A stretch of 25,076 bases of DNA from JBGTFE01 sp036403235 (GTDB lineage: Bacteria > Acidobacteriota > Blastocatellia > Pyrinomonadales > Pyrinomonadaceae), in the NCBI GenBank assembly GCA_036403235.1, contig DASWRI010000025.1, forward strand, positions 1 through 25,076, given 5' to 3'. Shown piece after piece: positions 15,176 to 21,415 of this stretch (within the stretch, counting starts at the first letter, position 1; every line of letters starts with the position of its first letter). The position numbers were made by a program, and so were the translations under genes. Under the pieces are notes generated by a model. The model was not told the origin of the DNA, ran no database searches, and was given only the letters and a program-made list of their open reading frames with translations.

Positions 15176-16519
15176 ATGAGATACATACCAAATTCGCCTG
15201 AAGAACGCGACCAGATGCTCGAAATCGTCGGGCTTTCTTCGGCAGATGAGCTGTTTCGCTCGATTCCAAACGAAGTACAATTAAACCGCGCGCTCAAAAT
15301 TACCGAGCCGCTCGCCGAGACGGAAGTCATCGGCGAGATGGAAAATCTGGCGGCGAAAAACTCTGCGGCGCGCAAAACTTCCTTTCTCGGCGCGGGCGTC
15401 TATGCGCATTACAGCCCGACGATTGTCGACCATTTGATTCAGCGCTCGGAGTTTTTTACTTCCTACACGCCGTATCAGCCCGAAGTTTCGCAAGGAACTT
15501 TGCAGTATATTTTCGAATTTCAGACGCTCGTCTGCCAACTGACCGGCATGGACGTGGCGAACGCTTCGATGTATGACGGCTCGACCTCGATGGCCGAGGC
15601 TTTTTTGATGGCGCAGCGCGTCACGCGGCGCGACAAAGTCGTCATCGCCGAAACCGTCCATCCCGAATATCTGGAAGTTGCCAAAACCTACACGCAGCAC
15701 GGCGATTTGACGATTGAAACCGTTCATTTCGACAAGGAAACCGGACGCGTTTTGGATAATGAATTAAACAAACTGGACGATAAAACCGCCGCTTTCGTCG
15801 TCCAGTCGCCGAATTTCTTCGGCTGTATCGAAGATTTAAAGAGCTTGGCGGAAAAAGCGCACGCCGTCGGCGCGCTGCTCATCGTCGTCGTGACCGAGGC
15901 GATTTCGTTCGGAATGCTCTCGCCGGGCGCGTCCGACGCCGATATCGTCGTCGCCGAAGGTCAGAGCTTTGGAATCCCGATGTCGTTCGGCGGCCCGCAC
16001 GTCGGGCTTTTCGCCTGCAAGGAAAAATACGTCCGCAATATGCCGGGACGGCTCGCCGGAGTCGCCTACGACAAAAACGGAAATCGCGGATTTGTCTTAA
16101 CTCTGGCGACGCGCGAGCAGCACATCCGGCGCGAAAAAGCGACTTCGAATATCTGCACGAATCAAGGCTTGATTGCGCTCGCGGCGACGATTTATATGGA
16201 AACCCTGGGCAAAAAAGGCTTGCAGGAAGTTGCCGCGCAAAACGCGCAGAAGACGGCTTACACGGCGCGAAAGATTTCCGAAATCGAAGGTTTTTCGATT
16301 GCATTCAGCGCGCCGAAATTTAACGAGTTCGTTGTTCGCGCGCCGAAATCGGCGGAAGAGATTTTGGAGAAACTCAGAACCGAAAAAAATATTATCGGCG
16401 GAATCGCCCTGTCGCGTTATTATTCGGACAATCCGAACGATTTTCTCGTCTGCGTGACGGAAACGAATACGAAAGCGCAGATTGATAGTTTGATTCGAGG
16501 CTTGCAGGAAATTTCCTAA
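15176..16519 (+). CDS. gcvPA: Glycine dehydrogenase (decarboxylating) subunit 1
   Basis: This is the N-terminal half of P-protein in organisms where the PLP enzyme is split into two chains. It forms the alpha subunit of an alpha2beta2 decarboxylase. The 447-residue length fits. Signatures include RYIPNSPEERDQMLEIVG at the N-terminus, FLGAGVYAHYSPTIVDHLIQ, the FYTSYTPYQPE-like segment (here FFTSYTPYQPEVSQGTLQ), and the nucleotide-like region MYDGSTSMAEAF. GQSFGIPMSFGGPHVG and REQHIRREKATSNICTNQ follow. The catalytic PLP lysine is expected in the other subunit. There is no Shine-Dalgarno at the ATG; the palindrome upstream occupies that position. It lies in the operon directly ahead of a small zinc-ribbon gene and gcvPB. 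Confidence 0.96.
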   Translation: MRYIPNSPEERDQMLEIVGLSSADELFRSIPNEVQLNRALKITEPLAETEVIGEMENLAAKNSAARKTSFLGAGVYAHYSPTIVDHLIQRSEFFTSYTPYQPEVSQGTLQYIFEFQTLVCQLTGMDVANASMYDGSTSMAEAFLMAQRVTRRDKVVIAETVHPEYLEVAKTYTQHGDLTIETVHFDKETGRVLDNELNKLDDKTAAFVVQSPNFFGCIEDLKSLAEKAHAVGALLIVVVTEAISFGMLSPGASDADIVVAEGQSFGIPMSFGGPHVGLFACKEKYVRNMPGRLAGVAYDKNGNRGFVLTLATREQHIRREKATSNICTNQGLIALAATIYMETLGKKGLQEVAAQNAQKTAYTARKISEIEGFSIAFSAPKFNEFVVRAPKSAEEILEKLRTEKNIIGGIALSRYYSDNPNDFLVCVTETNTKAQIDSLIRGLQEIS

Positions 16520-16522
16520 ACA

Positions 16523-16690
16523 ATGCTGTTTTTAAGACTGGAATCGCCCGGAACTACCGAAATATTAGTTATTTTTCCGGTGCCGAAAATTTCCAAAAAG
16601 CAAAACAGTAATTTGAAGAAGTGTCAGTATTGCGCCGAGCTGATTCAACCGGAAGCAGTTGTTTGCCGTTTTTGCAGCAGAGATTTATAA
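16523..16690 (+). CDS. Small zinc-ribbon protein between the two P-protein genes
   Basis: I found this 55-residue frame by reading the gap between gcvPA and gcvPB; it is too short for a standard length cut-off. The N-terminal 31 residues (MLFLRLESPGTTEILVIFPV...) match nothing I know. The C-terminal part KCQYCAELIQPEAVVCRFCS then RDL is a classic one-strand zinc ribbon: CxxC, 10-residue spacer, CxxC. Such ribbons often end larger proteins as a structural or nucleic-acid/protein-binding module. The ATG starts three bases after the gcvPA stop and the frame ends three bases before the gcvPB ATG. That tight fit supports a real, translated gene. Role in glycine cleavage is unknown; it may be a chance neighbour. 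Confidence 0.7.
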   Translation: MLFLRLESPGTTEILVIFPVPKISKKQNSNLKKCQYCAELIQPEAVVCRFCSRDL

Positions 16691-16693
16691 AAA

Positions 16694-18217
16694 ATGAGTA
16701 TTAAAAAAGTTACACAGCATCCGACACAAAATGAAGGATTGATTTTCGAGCGTTCGCAAACGGGACGAGTCGGCTACGCTTTGCCGCGACTCGACGTCGA
16801 AGAAACAAATCTCGACGAGATTATTCCGCCGGAACTTCGTCGAACGGACGATTTGGAAGGCGTGCCGGAAGTTTCCGAAGTCGACGTCATTCGCCATTTC
16901 ACGCGCATTTCGACGTGGAATTATTCGATTGATTTGGGAATGTACCCGCTCGGTTCGTGCACGATGAAGTACAATTCGCGGCTCAACGAAAAAGTCGCGC
17001 GCATCGGCGGTCTGGCCGGTCTTCATCCGCTTGCGCCCGAGGCCGAATCGCAGGGCGCGCTCGAATTAATTTATCGCCTTCAGGAAGGTTTGGCGGAAAT
17101 TACGGGACTTCCCGGCGTAACTTTGCAGCCCGCGGCCGGCGCGCACGGCGAGATGACGGGCGTTATGCTGATTCGCGCGTTTCTCGATAAACGCGACGGC
17201 GAAACGTCAAAAGACCGGCGCGTGATGCTCATTCCCGATTCGGCGCACGGCACAAATCCGGCGTCGGCACATCTGGCCGGCTTTACCGTCAAAACGATTC
17301 GCTCGACCGCCGAGGGATTGACCGATTTGGAACATCTGCGCCAGCTTTGCGACGAAGGCGGAGTTGCCGGCTTGATGCTGACGAATCCGAACACGGTCGG
17401 AATTTTCGAAAAAAATATCAAGGAAATCTGCCGCGTCATTCACGATGCGGGCGGCCTCGTCTATATGGACGGCGCTAATATGAACGCGCTCGTCGGCGTC
17501 GCGCGTCCGGGCGACATGGGCGTCGATGTGATTCATCTGAATTTGCACAAAACGTTTTCGACGCCGCACGGCGGCGGCGGCCCGGGCTGCGGGCCTTGCT
17601 GCTGCACGGCCGAGTTAGAGCCGTTTTTGCCAAAGCCGCGCATCGTCAAAGACGGCGAAAATTTCAAATTGGATTTTAATCGTCCCGAATCAATCGGACG
17701 CGTCAAGGCGTTTTACGGAAATTTCGGAATGATGATTCGCGCGCTGGCATACATCTACACGCACGGCGCGAGCGGTCTGCGCGAGGCGACCGAAGCGGCC
17801 GTTTTGAACGCGCGTTATCTGGCGCAGCAGCTCGCCGAAGATTTCGACAAGCCGTTTGCGTCCGACCCGATGCACGAAGTTATCTTTTCGCACAAAAAAC
17901 AATCGCGCAAAGGCGTTCACACGCTCGATATTGCCAAACGTCTGATTGATTACGGCTTTCATCCGATGACGATTTATTTTCCTTTAATCGTCGAAGGCGC
18001 GATGCTGATTGAGCCGACCGAATCGGTCGGGCGCGCCGATTTGGACGCTTTTATCGAAGCGATGAAGGACATCAACCGGGAAGCGCAGGAAAATCCGCAG
18101 CTCGTCATCGACGCGCCGCATTCGACGCGCATCGGGCGACTCGACGAAGCGACCGCCGCGCGGAAACCCGTTCTGCGCTGGAAATCGGATATGGAAGCGA
18201 CAGCGAAAACGGCTTAG
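16694..18217 (+). CDS. gcvPB: Glycine dehydrogenase (decarboxylating) subunit 2
   Basis: This is the C-terminal, PLP-binding half of the split P-protein. It decarboxylates glycine and loads the aminomethyl group onto H-protein. At 507 residues it is typical. The Schiff-base lysine is K286 in HLNLHKTFSTPHGGGGPG. Supporting motifs are GMYPLGSCTMKYN, GEMTGVMLIRAF, DSAHGTNPASA, LTNPNTVG and VYMDGANMNALVG. Directly after the glycine loop the sequence reads CGPCCCTAELEPFLP, giving cysteines at 299, 302, 303 and 304. Relatives usually have small or hydrophobic residues there (GPVGV-type), so this cluster stands out. The reading frame is intact around it. A strong AAAGGAG for the next gene follows the stop codon, suggesting the transcript continues. 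Confidence 0.96.
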   Translation: MSIKKVTQHPTQNEGLIFERSQTGRVGYALPRLDVEETNLDEIIPPELRRTDDLEGVPEVSEVDVIRHFTRISTWNYSIDLGMYPLGSCTMKYNSRLNEKVARIGGLAGLHPLAPEAESQGALELIYRLQEGLAEITGLPGVTLQPAAGAHGEMTGVMLIRAFLDKRDGETSKDRRVMLIPDSAHGTNPASAHLAGFTVKTIRSTAEGLTDLEHLRQLCDEGGVAGLMLTNPNTVGIFEKNIKEICRVIHDAGGLVYMDGANMNALVGVARPGDMGVDVIHLNLHKTFSTPHGGGGPGCGPCCCTAELEPFLPKPRIVKDGENFKLDFNRPESIGRVKAFYGNFGMMIRALAYIYTHGASGLREATEAAVLNARYLAQQLAEDFDKPFASDPMHEVIFSHKKQSRKGVHTLDIAKRLIDYGFHPMTIYFPLIVEGAMLIEPTESVGRADLDAFIEAMKDINREAQENPQLVIDAPHSTRIGRLDEATAARKPVLRWKSDMEATAKTA

Positions 18218-18233
18218 AAAGGAGAATGAATTT

Positions 18234-18653
18234 ATGACCAATTCAGACAATAAAAACGAAGAGTGCATCGAGCTTTTTTGCAAAACCGTCGCCGAATTAA
18301 ACTCGATTTCGCTAAAACAGATGGAAGGCTTGCTTAACATCGCTATAACCGCCGCCGAAAGCACGAATTCAAGCGGTCACACGACCGATGCGACATCGTT
18401 TATCAGCGAGCTAAAAAAGACAGCCGAGGAACTCAGTCGAAATGCCCGGAATCAGGCTGACGAAATTTATAAAAATGTAAAAACCGCGCTTTCCGCCGAG
18501 CCCAAGCATTCCTTTTGTGAGGCGGTCGAGCAAAAATTAATTATTGCGCTCGAAAACAATCTGGCCAATCAACAGCAGTTAAATGTGACGGGCGATGCAA
18601 TCTTGGCGAAAGCGGCATCAGTCATTTTATCGCCCGACGCTGAAACGAAATAG
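18234..18653 (+). CDS. Small helical protein, possibly phasin- or RebB-like
   Basis: The 139-residue product is cytosolic-looking (no signal peptide, no membrane segment) and mainly amphipathic helix, with Gln/Asn-rich turns. The N-terminal half (CIELFCKTVAELNSISLKQM) looks like phasin-type helical proteins. The C-terminal segment, with NNLANQQQLNVTGDAILAKA near residues 112-131, recalls the RebB/killing-trait family, whose members have an Asn/Gln-rich helix there. Neither match is firm. AAAGGAG at 18218-18224, nine bases upstream of the ATG, is the strongest Shine-Dalgarno in the region. It follows gcvPB by 16 bases and precedes a secreted protein by 20, so it probably belongs to the same transcript. 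Function is not established. Confidence 0.7.
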   Translation: MTNSDNKNEECIELFCKTVAELNSISLKQMEGLLNIAITAAESTNSSGHTTDATSFISELKKTAEELSRNARNQADEIYKNVKTALSAEPKHSFCEAVEQKLIIALENNLANQQQLNVTGDAILAKAASVILSPDAETK

Positions 18654-18673
18654 CAAAATTTAAGAGGAATCAA

Positions 18674-19063
18674 ATGAAAATCAGAATTTTCGGAACTATT
18701 CTTTTGGCCGTTATGGCGCTCGGCTTTGCTTCGATGACTTCGGCCGACGGAATCACAAAGCGCGTCAAATTTGCCAGAGGCACGTCTTCGGCGACCGTCT
18801 CCGGCGCGGTTATTCGCGGCGACCGCGACACATATATTGTCGGCGCTAACGTCGGCCAGACGATGCGCGTGCGGATAACTTCGGAGGAAAATAACGCCGT
18901 TTTTCAGGTTGTGAACGATGACGGCGAATATCTTTCGGGCGCGGACGAAGGAGACGACGCGACCGACTGGACGGACAAATTGCCCTGGAAAGGCGATTAC
19001 AAAATCATCGTCGGCGGAACGCGCGGAAACGCGAGCTATCGTTTGACGATTTCAATCCAGTAA
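18674..19063 (+). CDS. Small secreted beta-rich protein, PPC-like
   Basis: This 129-residue protein has a signal peptide (MKIRIFGTILLAVMALGFAS, cleavage near TSA-DG) and a beta-strand pattern. The core SGAVIRGDRDTYIVGANVGQ, followed by TMRVRITS, then YKIIVGG near residues 110-116 and a final YRLTISI strand, resembles the bacterial pre-peptidase C-terminal (PPC) fold and lysozyme-inhibitor-like beta-sandwiches. No catalytic residues are apparent, so a binding or inhibitory role is more likely than enzymatic. GAGG sits eight bases before the ATG. It is the last gene before a perfect 31-bp palindrome shared with the convergent ferredoxin gene. Family assignment is tentative. Confidence 0.7.
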   Translation: MKIRIFGTILLAVMALGFASMTSADGITKRVKFARGTSSATVSGAVIRGDRDTYIVGANVGQTMRVRITSEENNAVFQVVNDDGEYLSGADEGDDATDWTDKLPWKGDYKIIVGGTRGNASYRLTISIQ

Positions 19064-19065
19064 AG

Positions 19066-19158
19066 GGATAAATTACGGATTTCAAATTACGAATTACGAA
19101 TGTCGGAGAAGTTGCTTCAATTCGTAATTCGTAATTTGAAATCCGTAATTATTTATCC
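19066..19158. repeat. Perfect 31-bp palindrome between convergent genes, period-7 arms (locus 5)
   Basis: Bases 19071-19101 and 19120-19150 are exact inverted copies (31 bp), built from ATTACGA-type heptads (TTTCAAA, TTACGAA, TTACGAA), with an 18-base loop. Short outer pairings (GGAT at 19066, ATCC at 19155) extend it imperfectly. It lies just past the stop of 18674-19063 and reaches into the stop codon of the ferredoxin gene at 19149. It probably acts as a bidirectional terminator. Confidence 0.9.
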
Positions 19159-19547
19159 TGCTTCATCTCGATTAACGCGAGTCTTTCGACGACGTTTCCC
19201 TTTTCCAAATGTTCTTCGATAATTTCCGTCACGTCTTCGGCGCAAACCTGCGCGTACCAGACGCCTTCCGGATAAACCAGCACCGCCGTTCCGATTGAGC
19301 AAAAACCGACCGAGCTGCAATCCGTCAAAACGATTTCGCCGCTCGGATTTCTTCCCTTCGATTCCTTGCCGTAGCGCAGATTTCTTTTCTGCAATTCTTC
19401 TTCAAACGCTTTTTTTACTTCCGCGCTTCCGACCGCCGAGCAGGATTTTCCGTTGCATACAAAAACGTGCCGCTTTATCGGCGCCGTCGCGACGGGAGCG
19501 AGTTTTTCAAGCTGCGCGCGGTCTTCGATAAACTTTCTTTTAGCCAT
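19149..19547 (-). CDS. Thioredoxin-like [2Fe-2S] ferredoxin
   Basis: This 132-residue cytoplasmic protein belongs to the Shethna/NuoE-like thioredoxin-fold [2Fe-2S] ferredoxins, small electron carriers or modules of hydrogenase and NADH-dehydrogenase systems. The first cysteine pair is C31 and C36 (HVFVCNGKSCSAVGS). The second is C77 and C83 (TDCSSVGFCSIG), followed by the family hallmark AVLVYPEGVWYAQV. The second pair is spaced by five residues; relatives I know usually have three. An additional C101 lies further on. The N-terminal 25 residues (MAKRKFIEDRAQLEKLAPV) are a lead before the fold. The ATG has no strong Shine-Dalgarno. Redox partner is not evident; the gene stands alone between two heptad palindromes. 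Confidence 0.85.
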   Translation of the reverse strand: MAKRKFIEDRAQLEKLAPVATAPIKRHVFVCNGKSCSAVGSAEVKKAFEEELQKRNLRYGKESKGRNPSGEIVLTDCSSVGFCSIGTAVLVYPEGVWYAQVCAEDVTEIIEEHLEKGNVVERLALIEMKQDK

Positions 19548-19570
19548 AAATTTATGCTAACAAATCAAAT

Positions 19571-19651
19571 CTGAACTGAAAACTGGAAGCTCAAAATTGA
19601 AAGCTAATTTCTGTTTATTTTTTCAGTTTTCAGTTCTCGGTTTTCAGTTGT
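19571..19651. repeat. Period-7 inverted repeat between divergent genes (locus 6)
   Basis: Left arm 19571-19606: AACTGAA, AACTGGA, AGCTCAA, AATTGAA, AGCT. Right arm about 19617-19651: TTTTCAG, TTTTCAG, TTCTCGG, TTTTCAG, TT. Both arms keep a 7-base register and are imperfect inverses. The region lies between the starts of the ferredoxin (minus) and protease (plus) genes. A weak TACTAT box at 19659-19664, preceded by TGC, could serve the plus-strand gene. Confidence 0.75.
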
Positions 19652-19710
19652 TTTGTGCTACTATCCGAAAGACAAATAATGTATATTGTAAGTTTGGTCT
19701 CATAACGGAA

Positions 19711-21354
19711 ATGGCAGCAGTAGGTATTATCATTCACGTTTCGGTCGGCAAGGAAAAACGCACGGAATATTTTTCCGACGAACGCATTCGCATCGGCTCG
19801 AATGAAAACAACGACCTGCAAATTCATACCGAATCGATTGAGGCCGACGACGTGTGGCTCGAACTGGAGCTGACCGAAGGCATCTACCGCGTCATAAATT
19901 TTAAGGAATCGCTCAATTTCAAGCTCAACGGCAAACCGCTCCGGCGTTTTGTCGGTATAAAGGACGGCGATACGCTCGCCATTCCGTCAAACGATATCGC
20001 GTTCGGCTTTTTTCTGCTCGCTTCAAAATCCTCGTTGATTACGACCAATCGCGAAACGCACGTCGCGCAGTTTATCGAGCAGGCCGCCATCGGCTCGGCA
20101 TCTTCGCCGAAACGCGATGACGCGAAGGCTTTTTTGCGCGAATTTGTGCGCGAGCTTTCGCGCGAGATTCGCTGGTCGACGAAATTGATTGTGCTTGTCC
20201 TGTCAATCGGGTTCATCTTCGGCCTTCTGTATCTCGGTTTCGCCTTTAACCGGCAGCTTCGCGAAAACCGCGAGCAGGCCGACCGGCAAAACGAAATTAT
20301 CCGCAAAATGGAAGAGCAGCTCGGCCAGACGAGCGACCAAATCGGCGAGCTGGACAAAAGCAACAAGGATATTATCAAGACGGTTTCGCTCGCGCCGAAT
20401 CTGCGCGTCGAATACGGAAATGGCGTCTGCCTGATTGTCGGAGTCTATGATTTGATTGACCGCCGCAACGGCAAAACGCTTCGTTATCCCGAACCGCAAA
20501 CCGCTCAGCCCGACCCGTATGAACCGGCGCCGGTCGAAGACGGAACGCAGAGCGCGCCGACGCAGATGGGCTTGACGACCGAAGGCAACGGGACGCCGAT
20601 TGAATACGATTTTATCGGAACGGGCTTTCACGTCGGCGGCGGCTATATCGTTACCAACCGGCATGTTATGCAGCCCTGGGAAGAAGACGAGCTGGTCAAG
20701 CAGATGATGAAAGAATCGGGCGGGCGGGCGCGCGTTAAACGCCTGGTCGTTTATTTTCCGGATTATCCGCAGCCGTTCCCGATTAAACTCAGACAGACCG
20801 GCTCGAAAGAAGATTTGGCCATCGGCTCGATTGATTTGACGCTGGGTGCACCCGATATTCCTATTTTGCCGCTCGATAATGATTCGGACGCGGTTTCAAT
20901 CGGAAAAACCGTCGTCTCGATGGGTTATCCGAACGGGCCTGACCGTTTGCTGGCGATGGTCGATGACGCCGAGGCGAGGTCTATCAATTCGCGTTTCGGC
21001 GGCTCGCGACAGGCGATAATCAATTTTCTCGCGCAAAATCGAAAAATCGTGCCGCTGACGACGCAGGGCGCGATAACCGATTTGGACGCGCGGCGCATCG
21101 TTCACGACGCGAAAACGGCCGAAGGCGGTTCGGGCGCGCCGCTTTTCGGGCAGGCCGGAAAGGTTATCGGCGTAAATTTCGGCGTTTTTACCGAGAGCAA
21201 CGCGGCCAATATGGCTATTCCAATCAAATTTGCGATTGACTTGCTGCATAAAGCCGGCTGGAAATCGCCCGAACAAATTCAGCAGGAGGCCGACCAGCAA
21301 ACGACACAGGCCGCGAGCACGGAGACAAACACGTCGGCAGTCAAGAAAAATTAG
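19711..21354 (+). CDS. FHA-like, membrane-anchored trypsin-like serine protease
   Basis: The product (547 residues) combines an N-terminal FHA-like beta-sandwich (about residues 5-105, with RIRIGSNENNDLQIHT as the degenerate phosphopeptide-loop region), one transmembrane helix (STKLIVLVLSIGFIFGLLYL, about 156-179), a coiled coil (180-220), and a trypsin/HtrA-like protease domain. The triad is H318 (IVTNRHV), D368 (KEDLAIGS) and S474 (AEGGSGAPLF). With the FHA-like part preceding a single TM helix, the protease is probably periplasmic and FHA-like part cytoplasmic, so it may transmit a cytoplasmic phospho-signal. I start at the ATG at 19711: the longer frame from 19597 begins by translating a heptad repeat (FQFSVLGFQ). 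The canonical FHA Gly-Arg and Ser-x-x-His residues are not clearly conserved. No PDZ domain is visible. Confidence 0.85.
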   Translation: MAAVGIIIHVSVGKEKRTEYFSDERIRIGSNENNDLQIHTESIEADDVWLELELTEGIYRVINFKESLNFKLNGKPLRRFVGIKDGDTLAIPSNDIAFGFFLLASKSSLITTNRETHVAQFIEQAAIGSASSPKRDDAKAFLREFVRELSREIRWSTKLIVLVLSIGFIFGLLYLGFAFNRQLRENREQADRQNEIIRKMEEQLGQTSDQIGELDKSNKDIIKTVSLAPNLRVEYGNGVCLIVGVYDLIDRRNGKTLRYPEPQTAQPDPYEPAPVEDGTQSAPTQMGLTTEGNGTPIEYDFIGTGFHVGGGYIVTNRHVMQPWEEDELVKQMMKESGGRARVKRLVVYFPDYPQPFPIKLRQTGSKEDLAIGSIDLTLGAPDIPILPLDNDSDAVSIGKTVVSMGYPNGPDRLLAMVDDAEARSINSRFGGSRQAIINFLAQNRKIVPLTTQGAITDLDARRIVHDAKTAEGGSGAPLFGQAGKVIGVNFGVFTESNAANMAIPIKFAIDLLHKAGWKSPEQIQQEADQQTTQAASTETNTSAVKKN

Positions 21355-21410
21355 GTGAAAAGTGAAAAGTGAAAATCGAATTATTTCACTTTTCACTTTT
21401 CACTTTTCAC
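21355..21410. repeat. Period-7 hairpin between protease and permease genes (locus 7)
   Basis: The left arm 21355-21375 has three copies of GTGAAAA starting at the base after the protease stop codon. The right arm 21384-21410 has four TTTTCAC copies (the first short by one base), ending six bases before the permease ATG. The arms are perfect inverses over 20 bases, with one extra copy on the right. Confidence 0.9.
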
Positions 21411-21415
21411 TTTTT

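Noticed and set aside
19597..19710. N-terminal extension of the protease frame
   Set aside because: The added residues are a translation of the TTTTCAG heptad repeat; the FHA-like domain begins right after the ATG at 19711.
1160..21410. CRISPR array from the short repeats
   Set aside because: Repeat units are 7 bases without spacers, differ between loci, and lie at separate gene junctions; no cas genes are present.
21362..21415. N-terminal extension of the permease frame
   Set aside because: It translates the TTTTCAC heptad repeat; the family N-terminus starts at the ATG at 21416.
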